Below are positions 42,797-52,360 of a stretch of 64,000 bases of DNA, piece by piece. Below the pieces are notes generated by a model. It was not told the DNA's origin and ran no database searches. It saw nothing but the letters and a program-made list of their open reading frames with translations. This DNA is from CAMYMQ01 sp963730305 (GTDB lineage Bacteria > Pseudomonadota > Alphaproteobacteria > Bin65). The first letter of the stretch is position 1. Each line of letters opens with the position of its first letter. The translations under genes and the position numbers were made by a program. The DNA lies in contig CAVSRB010000003.1 in NCBI GenBank assembly GCA_963730305.1, positions 992,001 to 1,056,000 on the forward strand, written 5' to 3'.

Positions 42797-43700
42797 GGGT
42801 CCGCTCCCCGCCGGCCCGCGCTCCGCCGGCCCGTTCCCGGTCGTAGGCCGCGGCGGCGGCGTTGAGCTCCTGGACCAGCGCCGGCGGCACCGGCTCGAGC
42901 AGGTCGCCCGGCCGGTCGTAGCGCGGCGTCGCCTTCATCAGCGCACGGGTATAGGGATGCTCCGGCGCCTCGACCACCCGCTGCGTGGGCCCGTGTTCGA
43001 GCACCCGGCCGGCGTGGAGCACGGTGACCCGGTCGCAGATCTTGGCGACCACGCCGAGGTCGTGGGTGACGAACAGGATCGCCGTGCCGGCGTTCTCCTG
43101 CATCTCCTTGATCAGGCGCAGCACCTGGCGCTGGACGGTGACGTCGAGCGCCGTGGTCGGCTCGTCGGCGACGATCAGCTTGGGCCGGCAGGCGAAGGCG
43201 ATCGCGATCAGCACGCGCTGGCGCATGCCGCCGGACAGCTCGTGGGGATACTGGCGCAGCACCCGCTCGGGGTTGCGGATGTGGACGTCCTGCAGCAGGG
43301 CCAGCGCCCGCGCGCGCGCCTCGGCCGCGCCCATGCCCAGGTGCAGCTCGAGCACGTCGGTGATCTGGTCGCCGATCCGGTGGGCCGGGTTGAGGGAAGT
43401 CATCGGGTCCTGCGGGATCAGCGCCAGTCCGGCGCCCATCAGCGTGCGCCGGCGGCGGTCGGACATATGCGTGATCTCGGCGCCGTCGAAGCGGACCGTG
43501 CCGCCGGTGACCTGCGCCGTCGGCGGGGCGATGCCGAGCACGACCTTGCCGACCATGGTCTTGCCCGCGCCCGATTCGCCGACCAGGCCGTGGACCTCGC
43601 CCGGCTCGACCCGCAGGTCGACGCCGCGCAGGATGTGGCTGCGCCGCCGCGACGCGACGATGTCGAGATGCAGGCCGGCGATGTCGAGGATCGCGCTCAT
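42789..43700 (-). CDS. Peptide/nickel-type ABC importer ATPase (DppD-like)
   Basis: A 303-residue ATPase. Walker A is GESGAGKTMVGK, the signature LSGGMRQRVLIAIAFA, Walker B LIVADEPTTALD and H-loop FVTHDLGVV. The C-terminal HPYTRALMKATP region is typical of Dpp/Opp ATPases. The start MSAILD overlaps the upstream permease gene by 4 bases. It partners the ATPase half of the next gene to energise import of a peptide-like or other solute bound by the protein at 45646-47193. Confidence 0.92.
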   Translation of the reverse strand: MSAILDIAGLHLDIVASRRRSHILRGVDLRVEPGEVHGLVGESGAGKTMVGKVVLGIAPPTAQVTGGTVRFDGAEITHMSDRRRRTLMGAGLALIPQDPMTSLNPAHRIGDQITDVLELHLGMGAAEARARALALLQDVHIRNPERVLRQYPHELSGGMRQRVLIAIAFACRPKLIVADEPTTALDVTVQRQVLRLIKEMQENAGTAILFVTHDLGVVAKICDRVTVLHAGRVLEHGPTQRVVEAPEHPYTRALMKATPRYDRPGDLLEPVPPALVQELNAAAAAYDRERAGGARAGGERTRA

Positions 43701-44563
43701 CGCCGCATCACCGGGTCGAGCGTGTCCTTGAGGCCGTCGCCGAGCGCGTTGAGCGCGAGCACGGTCACGACCACGCAGATGATCGGCAGGATCATCAGCC
43801 ACGGCGCCTGGTGGACGTACTGCCGGCCGGCGGCGATCATGCCGCCCCAGGTCGGGAAATCGGACGACAGGCTGAGGCCGACATAGCTCAGGATCGCCTC
43901 GACGATGACCGCGATGCCCATCTCCAGGGTGAACATGACGATCAGCAGCGGCACCACGTTGGGCAACACCTCGCGCCACAGGATGCGCATGCGCGACAGG
44001 CCGATGGTGACCGCCGAGGCGACGTAGTCCTGCTCCTTCTGGGCCATGGTCTCGGCGCGGATGACGCGGCAGAAGCGGGTCCAGTCGATCACCGCGATGG
44101 CGACGATCACCGAATAGAGGCCGGTGCCCATCACCGCGACCAGCACGATCGACAGCAGCACCGCCGGGAACGCCATCCAGATGTCGACCAGCCGCGAGAT
44201 CACCGCGTCGACCCAGCCGCCCAGATAGCCGGCGAGCAGGCCGAGAAGGGTGCCGAGCAGGCCGGCGGCGGTGGCGGCGGTCACCGAGACGACGAGCGCG
44301 ACCTGGGAGCCGTAGATCAGCCGGGACAGGATATCCCGGCCCAGGTTGTCGGCGCCGAACAGGTAGCCGGGCTCGGCCTTGTCGCCCCAGAAGGGCGGCG
44401 CGTACTGCAGCATCAGGTCCTGGTCGAGCGGATTCTGCGGCGCCAGCAGCGGCGCGAACACGGCGATCAAGAGCAGCAACAGGATGAAGCCGCCGCCGAG
44501 GACGACCCGGCGGTTGGCGAGCATGCGCCGCCAGGTCGGCAGCGGAGCGGTCGGATCAGCCAT
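43697..44563 (-). CDS. Peptide-type ABC importer permease (DppC-like)
   Basis: A 288-residue inner-membrane permease with about six helices. The N-terminal helix is GGGFILLLLLIAVFAPLLAP, followed by the DppC hallmark FGADNLGRDILSRLIYGSQ. The cytoplasmic EAA-type coupling loop is in TIGLSRMRILWREVLPNVVP. It overlaps its neighbours by 8 and 4 bases and forms the channel with the DppB-like permease. Confidence 0.92.
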   Translation of the reverse strand: MADPTAPLPTWRRMLANRRVVLGGGFILLLLLIAVFAPLLAPQNPLDQDLMLQYAPPFWGDKAEPGYLFGADNLGRDILSRLIYGSQVALVVSVTAATAAGLLGTLLGLLAGYLGGWVDAVISRLVDIWMAFPAVLLSIVLVAVMGTGLYSVIVAIAVIDWTRFCRVIRAETMAQKEQDYVASAVTIGLSRMRILWREVLPNVVPLLIVMFTLEMGIAVIVEAILSYVGLSLSSDFPTWGGMIAAGRQYVHQAPWLMILPIICVVVTVLALNALGDGLKDTLDPVMRR

Positions 44564-45566
44564 GGCGCATCCGCGGATTGAGCAGGGCGTAGCTCATGTC
44601 GACCAGCAGGTTGACCACGATGAACAGCACCGCGAAGGTCAGCACCAGCCCCTGGATCAGCGGCAGGTCGCGGTTGATCACCGCGTCGATCGCCATGTTG
44701 CCGATGCCGGGATAGGAGAAGATCTTCTCGACCAGCACGGTGCCGCCGACCAGGAAGGTGAACTGGACGCCGGTCAGCGTCACCGTCGGCACCAGCGCGT
44801 TGCGCAGCGCCTCGCGGGCGACGATGCGGAAGCGCGAGAAGCCCTTGACCCGCGCCAGCAGGACGTAGTCCTGGGTCATCGCCTCGTTGATCGAGCCCTT
44901 GAGCACCCGGGCGATGATCGCCGACAGCGGCAGCGCCAGCGACAGGGCCGGCAGCAGCATGTGGACCAGGACCGAGCCGAACACGTCGAAGCGCAGCCGG
45001 ACCAGGCTTTCGAGCAGGTAGAAGTTGCTCCAGGGGTCGAAGCGGATCTCGTGGCTGAGCTGCCCCGAGATCGGCAGCCCGGAGAGCGCGAAGATCACCA
45101 CGAACAGGATGAACAGGAGCGCCCACAGGAAATCGGGGATCGCCAGCATGAAGCCGGAGACGCCGTCGACGCCCGCCTCCGGCCAGCGGCCGCGCCAGTA
45201 GGCGCCGGCGATGGCGAGCAGGCCGCCGAGCAGCATGGCCATCACGATCGCGACGAAACACAGCTCGAGCGTCACCGGCAGGCGGCCGAGCACCAGCTCC
45301 ATCACGTCCTGGCGCAGGCTGATCGACACGCCGAAGTCGCCGTGCAGCATGTCGACGACGTAGAGCACGAACTGGTCGAAGATGCTGCGGTCGAGCCCGT
45401 AGATCTGGCGCAGCCGGAGGATGTCGGCCTTGGTCGCGCCCGGCCCGATCAGCATGGCGATCGGGTCGCCGGGAACGACGCGCAGCAGCACGAAGACGAT
45501 GACCGCCACGCCGACCAGCGTCGGGATGGCGAGCAGCAGGCGTTTGAGCAGGAATCCGAAGGACAT
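44556..45566 (-). CDS. Peptide-type ABC importer permease (DppB-like)
   Basis: A 336-residue permease with the N-terminal helix MSFGFLLKRLLLAIPTLVGV and RVVPGDPIAMLIGPGAT, both diagnostic of DppB proteins. The coupling loop ARVKGFSRFRIVAREALRNA and about six membrane helices follow. It comes 79 bases after the binding-protein gene, separated by a strong hairpin. Transport specificity is set by the binding protein. Confidence 0.92.
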   Translation of the reverse strand: MSFGFLLKRLLLAIPTLVGVAVIVFVLLRVVPGDPIAMLIGPGATKADILRLRQIYGLDRSIFDQFVLYVVDMLHGDFGVSISLRQDVMELVLGRLPVTLELCFVAIVMAMLLGGLLAIAGAYWRGRWPEAGVDGVSGFMLAIPDFLWALLFILFVVIFALSGLPISGQLSHEIRFDPWSNFYLLESLVRLRFDVFGSVLVHMLLPALSLALPLSAIIARVLKGSINEAMTQDYVLLARVKGFSRFRIVAREALRNALVPTVTLTGVQFTFLVGGTVLVEKIFSYPGIGNMAIDAVINRDLPLIQGLVLTFAVLFIVVNLLVDMSYALLNPRMRHG

Positions 45567-45595
45567 CAGGGCGCGTCCGGGTTGGGGCGCCCGAA

Positions 45596-45621
45596 GGGGC
45601 GGGTCCGTGCGGACCCGCCCC
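45596..45621. terminator. Strong intercistronic hairpin after the binding-protein gene
   Basis: GGGGCGGGTCCG and CGGACCCGCCCC are perfectly complementary over 12 bases with only 2 bases between, so in RNA the loop would be about four. It lies 25 bases past the binding-protein stop and before dppB. Without a U-tract it probably acts as an RNA stabiliser or partial attenuator giving more binding protein than permease, a common arrangement. Confidence 0.6.
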
Positions 45622-45645
45622 GACCGGCTATGGACGTAACCGTGT

Positions 45646-47193
45646 TCAGGCTTTCGGCTTGATCGTCTGGGGCAGGATGAAGTTGGCGCGGTGCCCGTGG
45701 AACACGATGGTGTCCTTGTGCACGACGGGCTGCACCTGCTGATAGAGCGGCAGCACGTAGGCCTTCTCCGCGATGTAGCGGTCGACCTTCTTCCACCCCT
45801 CGATCCGCTTCTTCTCGTCCTTCTCGCCCCACAGCGGCGCGATCATGGCGTCCATGTCCTTGGTCTTCCAGGCCGAGTGCGGCGACGGCGAGAACATCGC
45901 GTGGCCGACCGACGTGGTCGGATCGCCGATCGAGTTGCCCCAGTTGTAGAAGGCGGCCGGGGCCAGCTTGTGCTGGGCGCGCAGCTCGAAGTGCTTGGCG
46001 GCCTCGTAGACCTCGATCTCGGCGGCGATGCCGACCCGACGCCACATGCCGACGATCGCCTGGATCACCTCGTAGTCCTTGGGCAGGTAGCCCCGGGTGG
46101 TCTGGATCTTGAAGCGCACCGGCTTCTTCGGCGAGTAGCCCGACTTGGCCAGCAGCGCCCGCGCCTTCTTGGGATCGTAAGGCGTCTTGATGCTCGGGTC
46201 GAAGCCGAGATAGTCGGGCGTCAGCAGGGTGTCGATCGGGATGCCGTAGCCGCGCAGCAGCCGGTCGACGATCGCCTTCTTGTTGACCGCGTGGACCGCC
46301 GCCTGACGGACGTTGATGTCGAGCATCGGGCCGACGTTGGTGAAGAAGATCATGGCGATGTCGGACACCGGCGTGGTGACGCCGACCAGGCCCTTCTTCT
46401 TCTTGAGCCGGTCGTATTCCTCGAACGGGACGTTGAGGGTGAGGTCGGACCGGCCGCTCTCGATCTCGGCGACGCGCGCCGCCGGGTCGGTGACGAACTT
46501 GAAGATCACGTTCTCGAACGCCGGCTTGCCGCCCCAATAGTTCGGGTTGGCCTTGAAGCGGACGAAGGAGCCGCGCTGGAACTCCGCGAACATGTAAGGA
46601 CCGGAGCCCATCGGCTTCTTCTCGAAGCCCGCCTTGCCGACCTTCTGGTAGTAGTGCGGCGGCAGCACGTAGGCGGTCAGGAACGCCATCCACTTGAAGA
46701 AGTCGGCCATGTACTGCTTGACGTCGCCGGTGATGACGTTGCCGTTGGCCTTGAGGTTGGCCACCGAGGCCCACACGAAGGAGACCGGGTTGCCGGTCTT
46801 CGGGTTGGCGACGCGCTGGAGGTTCCAGATGATGTCCGCGGCGGTGACCGGCTTGCCGTCGTGCCACTTGGCGTCGTCGCGCACGACCATCCGGATCTTG
46901 GTCTTGTTGTCGGTCCAGCCCCAGTCCTTGAGCAGGCCCGGCTTGAACGACAGGTCCGGGTTCTGGTCGACATACTGGTCGAACATCGTCTTGTAGATCG
47001 ACATCAGCTGCGGGTTGACCGCCGAGTAGCCGGTGGTCGGGTCCCAGGCCGGCAGCGACACGTGATAGGCGATGGTCAGCGTCTTGCCCATCTGCGCCGC
47101 CGCCTCTTCCGAGAACAACAGCGTGCTCAGCGCGGCCGTCGCCGCCGCGCCGCCGGTCATGTGCAGGAAACCTCTGCGGTCCATTTCAAACAT
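45646..47193 (-). CDS. Peptide-type ABC importer solute-binding protein
   Basis: A 515-residue type 5 (DppA/OppA) binding protein. The N terminus MDRRGFLHMTGGAAATAALS looks like a twin-arginine signal. Family segments are AKWHDGKPVTAADIIWNLQR, GSGPYMFAEFQRGSFVRF and NPNYWGGKPAFENVIFKF. Many such proteins in catabolic clusters bind non-peptide solutes, and with dienelactone hydrolase and VOC genes upstream that is plausible here. It is exported to the periplasm and feeds the DppBCDF-type complex encoded next. Confidence 0.9.
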   Translation of the reverse strand: MFEMDRRGFLHMTGGAAATAALSTLLFSEEAAAQMGKTLTIAYHVSLPAWDPTTGYSAVNPQLMSIYKTMFDQYVDQNPDLSFKPGLLKDWGWTDNKTKIRMVVRDDAKWHDGKPVTAADIIWNLQRVANPKTGNPVSFVWASVANLKANGNVITGDVKQYMADFFKWMAFLTAYVLPPHYYQKVGKAGFEKKPMGSGPYMFAEFQRGSFVRFKANPNYWGGKPAFENVIFKFVTDPAARVAEIESGRSDLTLNVPFEEYDRLKKKKGLVGVTTPVSDIAMIFFTNVGPMLDINVRQAAVHAVNKKAIVDRLLRGYGIPIDTLLTPDYLGFDPSIKTPYDPKKARALLAKSGYSPKKPVRFKIQTTRGYLPKDYEVIQAIVGMWRRVGIAAEIEVYEAAKHFELRAQHKLAPAAFYNWGNSIGDPTTSVGHAMFSPSPHSAWKTKDMDAMIAPLWGEKDEKKRIEGWKKVDRYIAEKAYVLPLYQQVQPVVHKDTIVFHGHRANFILPQTIKPKA

Positions 47194-47262
47194 ATTGGCT
47201 CTCCCTGTCAGGAAATGGGCAGACCGCCGGAGCCGCCGGCGGTCCGCCCCGTTGTCGTTCGA

Positions 47263-48525
47263 TTATTCAGCGGCCTTCGGCGCGCTGTTGGCCCAGTTCT
47301 CCATGAGCTCGTTCGAAGGAAGCGTCTCGTCCATGATCTTGTGCGCGGTCTCGGCGCCCGCGACCGGCAGGCCCTTGGGATCGAGCAGGCCGATCTGGAC
47401 CAGGACCGACGCCTGATCCCAGTAGATGTGCTCGTGATAGAGCTTGTCGCCGCGGAAGTTGATGATGCCGACCAGCGGCACCTCGACCTTCTTGCCGGTC
47501 GGCTTGATGCCCGGCAGCAGCCAGTCGATCTCCCGGTCGTGGGTGAACTTGAAGATCATCTCGTCGACCACCCGGTCGGCGCCGACCGTGCGCGACACCG
47601 GGATCAGCGCGGTGTCGTCGGGGTTCGCGTTGACGAAGTGGTTGAGATAGAAGCGGTGGAGGTCCTTGTAGCCGACGCCGCCGGTCATGGTCGGCACGTG
47701 GTTGACGTAAGGCTCGGCCACCATCGTCGCCATCGTCTTGTCGACGTCGCGCTCGGCGAACTCGTAGAGGATGTGCTTCTCCCACAGGTCCTCGAGGTCG
47801 TAGGCCGGGCCCATGACCCCGCGCAGCAGCGCGATCGTCCGCGAATGCGCCATGCCCGCGGCCGACTTGTCGTAGGTGTCGCGGAAGCGGTTGGCGAAGC
47901 CGTGGGGGGCGCCCTCGTAGACGTTGACCAGCACGTCGTCGCGGTCGGCGAAGGCGGCCTTGATCTGCTCGACCGCTTCGGCCGGCACGTGCTCGTCGGC
48001 GCTGCCGACGTGCATCAGCACCGGGCAGGTGATCTTGTCCTTGACGTCGAGCTGCTTCTCGATGGCGACGCCGTAATAGCAGGCGGCGGCGTCGACGCCG
48101 CAATGGGCGGCGGCCTGGTAGGCGAGCGCCCCGCCCAGGCAGTAGCCGAGCGCGGCGACCTGGGTCTGGTGGTTCTTGCCGTGGCCCTTGACCGCGTCCA
48201 TGCCCTTGAGGTGCTCGACGGTCGCGGTCATGTCCTCGACCGCCTTGGCGAAATCGAACTTGCCGTAAAGCTCGAACGCCTTGCCGAATTCGGCCTCGGT
48301 GTAGCCGAGCTCGACCCGCTCCTCGATGCGCCAGAACATGTCGGGCGCGAGCACGACGTAGCCTTCCTCGGCAAAGTAGTCGCAGGTGGCGCGAATGGCT
48401 TCGTTCACGCCGAAGATCTCCTGCAGGATCATCAGGCCGGGGCCGGTGCCGCCCGGCGGCAGGGAGAGGTAGCCCTTGAAGGTGCCGCCGTCTTTCGCCT
48501 GGATGTCGATAAACTCGCCTGTCAT
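47263..48525 (-). CDS. Dienelactone hydrolase fused to a SnoaL/NTF2-like domain
   Basis: A 420-residue protein. Residues 1-235 form an alpha/beta hydrolase of the dienelactone hydrolase family. The nucleophile Cys is in ALGYCLGGALAYQ, the supporting Glu in LQEIFGVNEAI, and Asp/His in GSADEHVP and PHGFANRF. Residues about 250-400 form an NTF2/SnoaL-like fold (LYEFAERDVDKTMATMV, GGVGYKDLHRFYLNHFV). The hydrolase opens lactones such as dienelactone to maleylacetate, the substrate of the reductase encoded at 60901. It lies 69 bases upstream of the binding-protein gene, in the same direction. Confidence 0.88.
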   Translation of the reverse strand: MTGEFIDIQAKDGGTFKGYLSLPPGGTGPGLMILQEIFGVNEAIRATCDYFAEEGYVVLAPDMFWRIEERVELGYTEAEFGKAFELYGKFDFAKAVEDMTATVEHLKGMDAVKGHGKNHQTQVAALGYCLGGALAYQAAAHCGVDAAACYYGVAIEKQLDVKDKITCPVLMHVGSADEHVPAEAVEQIKAAFADRDDVLVNVYEGAPHGFANRFRDTYDKSAAGMAHSRTIALLRGVMGPAYDLEDLWEKHILYEFAERDVDKTMATMVAEPYVNHVPTMTGGVGYKDLHRFYLNHFVNANPDDTALIPVSRTVGADRVVDEMIFKFTHDREIDWLLPGIKPTGKKVEVPLVGIINFRGDKLYHEHIYWDQASVLVQIGLLDPKGLPVAGAETAHKIMDETLPSNELMENWANSAPKAAE

Positions 48526-48650
48526 TGATCGCTCCCCATCGCTGCGCGCGCCGCTGTCGCTGGACGCGCCTTCGTGCTGGCCGCTTCGGCGGGACCTTTC
48601 GGGTTCGGGATCAAGGCCGAAACGCCGCGGCCGTCATCTGACTAGTACCA

Positions 48651-49235
48651 CTATTGGTCCTTCGGGCTCCATAGCTTACCCTTGCCCGCCTTCTCGTAGG
48701 CCATGCCGTGCGGGTAGGAGATCAGCTCCATCTGCAGCCCCCAGGGCGCCAGGAAATAGAGGATCGTCTGTCCGGCGGCCGGCCCGGCATTGACCGAGAA
48801 GGGACCGAAGAAGGTCTTCACGCCGTTGTGGCGCAGATAGGCCGCGGCCTTCTTGATATCGTCGACGTAGAAGGCGATGTGGTGCCCGCCCGCGTCGCTG
48901 TTGCGCGGCCGGTCCGTCTTCTGGTCCGGCGAATGGTATTCGAGCAGCTCGACGCTGGAGCCGTTGCCGCAGCGGACCAGGGTGATCTTCCTGATCACCG
49001 CCCGCGGGTTGACGTTCACCAGCTTCTTCATGAAGTCGCCCTTCGGGTCGCCGAACGGCCCGAACTGGGCCATCGCCTTGCAACCCAGCACCTTCTCGAA
49101 GAAATCGACGGCGGGTTTGGTCTCCAGGACCGTGATGCCGATATGGTCGACGCCGCGCATCGTCGGCATCGGGGCACCGTGGGCGATCCCCGCAAAGGCC
49201 ATCAGGACGATGACCGCAGCTCCCAGGCTCTTCAT
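48651..49235 (-). CDS. Exported VOC-superfamily protein
   Basis: A 194-residue protein with signal peptide MKSLGAAVIVLMAFAGIAHG. A vicinal-oxygen-chelate fold follows: VDHIGITVLE, SSVELLEYHS, GGHHIAFYVDD and LQMELISYPHG supply the two His and two Glu expected for metal binding. Most VOC enzymes (glyoxalase I, extradiol dioxygenase, epimerase) are cytoplasmic, so export is unusual. It closely resembles in layout the cytoplasmic VOC protein at 52361-52897. It appears to head the leftward dienelactone hydrolase/importer group. Its reaction is unknown. Confidence 0.82.
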   Translation of the reverse strand: MKSLGAAVIVLMAFAGIAHGAPMPTMRGVDHIGITVLETKPAVDFFEKVLGCKAMAQFGPFGDPKGDFMKKLVNVNPRAVIRKITLVRCGNGSSVELLEYHSPDQKTDRPRNSDAGGHHIAFYVDDIKKAAAYLRHNGVKTFFGPFSVNAGPAAGQTILYFLAPWGLQMELISYPHGMAYEKAGKGKLWSPKDQ

Positions 49236-49291
49236 CTGACCGACTCCCTGAATGCGATCGTTGTTCTTTTTTTCAAGGTGGAAACGCTATG

Positions 49292-49310
49292 GATTTTAAA
49301 TTAGAAAATC
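49292..49310. promoter_or_regulatory. AT-rich inverted repeat in divergent control region
   Basis: GATTTT and AAAATC form a short perfect inverted repeat with a 7-base centre, in a markedly A+T-rich stretch (49257-49325) between the leftward VOC gene and the rightward MarR-like gene. The position suits an operator for that regulator, but AT-rich symmetry can arise by chance. Confidence 0.35.
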
Positions 49311-49391
49311 AATTGTAAAATAAGAGGTGCACTTGATGCGGCCGGCGAGCCGTACTATGGGTGCCCCCGGGAACAATCGGCGCGAACGACG

Positions 49392-49949
49392 ATGACTGAG
49401 CTTCCGAACAACAACAGCCATCTCAATGGCCTGACGACGTGGCACCTGGCCCGCGACGCGGAGGAATCCGTGCTCACCGGCTTCGAGTCGAGCCTCGAGC
49501 GGGTCATCCACGCCTATCACCGCTGGAAGAGCGAATGCCTCGCCGCGGTCCGCCAGGCCGCGCCGGCCGGCGAGAGCTTCTCGGGCAACGACACCGCGGT
49601 GCTCAACATCATCCGGATGAAGGACCGGGCCAAGGGCCTGTCCGAGATCGCCCGGCTGCTCAACCGGGACGACACGCCCAACATCCAGTATTCGATCCGC
49701 AAGCTGCTGAAGGCCGGCCTGATCGAGAAGGCCTCGGCGACGTCGCGCAAGAGCACCTCCTATCGCGTGACGGACCAGGGCCGGGCCGTGACCGACGCCT
49801 ACGCCGACCTGCGCGCGAAACTGCTGCTGTCGCTGCTGCGGTCGATCGAGCAGGGCGCCGAGAACCAGGCGGCGGCGGAACAGTTCCTCAACCTGATGAC
49901 CGGCATGTACGACCAGGCCGCCAAGCAGGCCGCGGCCCAGCGCTATTAG
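49392..49949 (+). CDS. MarR-like winged-helix regulator
   Basis: A 185-residue regulator. A helical N terminus (ESSLERVIHAYHRWKSECLA) leads to the winged helix KGLSEIARLLNRDDTPNIQY with wing KASATSRKSTSYRVTDQGRA and a C-terminal dimerisation helix. It resembles the MarR-type regulators often annotated only as winged-helix proteins. It is divergent from the secreted VOC gene and the dienelactone hydrolase/importer genes, so it probably controls them. Confidence 0.8.
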   Translation: MTELPNNNSHLNGLTTWHLARDAEESVLTGFESSLERVIHAYHRWKSECLAAVRQAAPAGESFSGNDTAVLNIIRMKDRAKGLSEIARLLNRDDTPNIQYSIRKLLKAGLIEKASATSRKSTSYRVTDQGRAVTDAYADLRAKLLLSLLRSIEQGAENQAAAEQFLNLMTGMYDQAAKQAAAQRY

Positions 49950-50066
49950 GCCTTGGGCGCGCCCGCGCCGATCGGGTAGGGTCGGCGGACAATCGCCGAA
50001 CCGTCAGCCACCGTCCCCCGGGCCGTTCCGATCCAGCGCCTCCTGACCATCGCCGGCAGCCCCTAC

Positions 50067-50942
50067 GTGCTGCTCTCCTTCGCCATCCTGTGCTGGGGCG
50101 GCAACTTCGTGGTCGGCCGCTTCGCCCATCTCGACGTGCCGCCGGTGGCGCTGTCCTTCTGGCGGCACCTGCTGGCGACGGCGATGATCCTGCCCTTCGT
50201 CGTGCCGGCGCTGCGGCGCGACTGGCCGACGCTCAAGACCCACCTCGGCACCGTCGCCATCCTCAGCGCCCTGTTCGTCGCCGGCAACACGCTGGTCTAT
50301 TTCGCCGTCCTCAACACCACCATCACCAACGCCGCGCTGATCAACGCCGGGGTGCCGGTCGCCGCGGCCTTCTTCTCCTGGCTGATCCTGCGCGACCTGA
50401 TCAACCGGTGGCAGGCGCTCGGCATCGCGCTGTGCTTCGTCGGCATCGCCGTCGTGGTCACCCGCGCCAACCTCGGCCTGCTGCTCCGCCTGCAGCTGAG
50501 CTGGGGCGACCTGTTCATGCTGCTCGCGGTGCTGTGCTGGGCGCTCTACATGGTGCTGCTCAAGCGCGCCCACATGGGGGTGTCGCCGCTGACCGTGCTG
50601 TTCGTGCTCGCCGGCGGCGGCACGCTGTGGCTGGTGCCCGCCTACGGCATCGAGATCTCGACCGGCGCGACCGTGGTCTGGACCGGCCTGACCGCGGCCA
50701 GCATCGTCTACGTCGCGCTGTTCAGCACCATCATCGCCTGGGCCTGCTGGAACAGCGGCACCTTGCGCATCGGCCCCAACCGGGCCTCGGCCTTCATGTC
50801 GCTGCACCCGGTGTTCGGCGCGGCGCTGGGCATGATCTTCTTCGGCGAGGTGCTGCACCCGTACCACCTCTACGGCACGGCACTGGTGCTGGTCGGCCTG
50901 TTCCTGGTCTCCCGCCTCTACCGGTCGAAGGCCCCGGCGTAA
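50067..50942 (+). CDS. EamA/DMT-family membrane transporter
   Basis: An approximately 291-residue drug/metabolite-type permease with about ten membrane helices arranged as two EamA repeats. The first starts LLSFAILCWGGNFVVGRFAH; the second includes GDLFMLLAVLCWALYMVLLK. The only canonical start is GTG at 50067, which leaves a very short N terminus. The frame is open further upstream without ATG or GTG, so a noncanonical start is possible. It ends 6 bases from the convergent StyA-like gene. The substrate is unknown. Confidence 0.88.
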   Translation: MLLSFAILCWGGNFVVGRFAHLDVPPVALSFWRHLLATAMILPFVVPALRRDWPTLKTHLGTVAILSALFVAGNTLVYFAVLNTTITNAALINAGVPVAAAFFSWLILRDLINRWQALGIALCFVGIAVVVTRANLGLLLRLQLSWGDLFMLLAVLCWALYMVLLKRAHMGVSPLTVLFVLAGGGTLWLVPAYGIEISTGATVVWTGLTAASIVYVALFSTIIAWACWNSGTLRIGPNRASAFMSLHPVFGAALGMIFFGEVLHPYHLYGTALVLVGLFLVSRLYRSKAPA

Positions 50943-50948
50943 GCCCGG

Positions 50949-52319
50949 CTACATCACCGTGCCGGGATGGTGCGGGTTCTTGCCCAGCTTCTGCCGGATC
51001 TGCCCCTTGGCGATCGCCAGCTTGCCGGCGAGGTCGGCCTTCCACGGCGGCTTGCCGGTCGCTTCCGCGATCACCGCCTTGGCCTTGCCCATGTCGTAGA
51101 AGGCGTCGGTCAGGGTCGCCGGGTCGTCGAAGTTGTCGCAGAACAGGTTGGCGATCTTCTGCGCCCCGGAGTTGTTGTCGGCCCGGCCGTCGCTGCCGTA
51201 CTGGGCGATCAGCAACGCCTTGCCCGGGTTGGTGAGCGGCTCCAGCAGCGTGTTGTTGAACTTGTTGACGAAGTTGTGGCGCTGCCAGAACTTCTCGAAG
51301 GTCGCCGTCGCCCATTCTTCGTCGAACGGCCCCTCGCCGCGCGCGACGATGCCCTCGCACAGGTTGCGGGCCATCTTGTTGCCGTTGTTGGCGCCCTGGC
51401 CGCCGATCGGGTCGAGCGACATGGCGGTGTCGCCGACCGAGAAGACGAGGCGGCCCGACGGCAGCGTGCCGTAGGGCATGCGCACCTCGGGCGTGAACTT
51501 GCCGACGAGCCACGAATTCTCGTCGAACAGCTGCATCTCCTTGCACCACTCGTAGTCCCAGGGCGCGATGTCCTTGATCACCTGCTTGGCGATCTCGACG
51601 CCCTGGTCGCCGTCGGTGACGCCGTCGAACTTGTCGAGCGGGCCGCCCTCCTTGGCCTCGAACAGCATGCTCCAGCCCTGGCCCTTCTCCTTGTGGTACC
51701 AGGGCACCCAGAAGGCCTCGCCGGCCTTGGCGTAGAAGTTGAACTTGACCGGCACGAAATCGATGCCGTCGAAGCCCATGCGCTGGCCGTTGGTGTTGAA
51801 CATGGCCAATTTTCGCTGAGGCTTGGTGTAGGTCGACCGCGCCTCGTCGCGCGCGAACAGCTTGTGGATGTCGCCGCGGCCGGCGGCGACGATGGTCAGG
51901 TCGTGGTCGCCGGCGATCTCGTCGAGCCGCTCGACCGTGACGTTCTCGATCTCGATCTTGCCGCCGCGTTTCTCCAGCTCGTGCATCCAGCGATGGCTCT
52001 GCAGGCGCAGGTCGATGGCGTGGAAGTATTTCGAGAAGCGGCCGATCAGGGTGAGCAGCCGGTTGCCGACGTCGGGGCTGAAGGTCAGGTGGATGCCCTC
52101 GCCCTTGGGCGCGTCGTCCTCCCAGTAGTTGAGGCCGAGCTCGCGCTCGTAGTCGAGCGACATGTTGAAGCGCGCGGCCGTGCCGGTCGGCCGCGCCTTG
52201 GTCAGGAAGTCCTCCGGCGTCTTGTCCGAGAACAGGGTCACGCCGTAGCCGTTGCGGACCAGGTCGTGGGCCACGAGAAGGCCGGCCTGGCCGGCACCGA
52301 TGATCGCAACATTGGGCAT
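50949..52319 (-). CDS. StyA-like FAD-dependent monooxygenase
   Basis: A 456-residue flavoprotein related to the styrene/indole monooxygenase oxygenase component. The FAD-binding fold is VAIIGAGQAGLLVAHDLVRN, and the second FAD motif is VFSVGDTAMSLDPIGGQGAN. Such enzymes use FADH2 from a separate reductase to epoxidise or hydroxylate an aromatic or alkene. No styB-type reductase is adjacent; the FMN reductase at 12608 is too far to assign. The ATG follows GGAGAC. It is the last gene of a leftward SDR-VOC-StyA set divergent from an AraC regulator. Confidence 0.85.
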   Translation of the reverse strand: MPNVAIIGAGQAGLLVAHDLVRNGYGVTLFSDKTPEDFLTKARPTGTAARFNMSLDYERELGLNYWEDDAPKGEGIHLTFSPDVGNRLLTLIGRFSKYFHAIDLRLQSHRWMHELEKRGGKIEIENVTVERLDEIAGDHDLTIVAAGRGDIHKLFARDEARSTYTKPQRKLAMFNTNGQRMGFDGIDFVPVKFNFYAKAGEAFWVPWYHKEKGQGWSMLFEAKEGGPLDKFDGVTDGDQGVEIAKQVIKDIAPWDYEWCKEMQLFDENSWLVGKFTPEVRMPYGTLPSGRLVFSVGDTAMSLDPIGGQGANNGNKMARNLCEGIVARGEGPFDEEWATATFEKFWQRHNFVNKFNNTLLEPLTNPGKALLIAQYGSDGRADNNSGAQKIANLFCDNFDDPATLTDAFYDMGKAKAVIAEATGKPPWKADLAGKLAIAKGQIRQKLGKNPHHPGTVM

Positions 52320-52360
52320 GGTCGTCTCCGGACTGGTTGGTTCGCCGGGCCGCGGTTCTC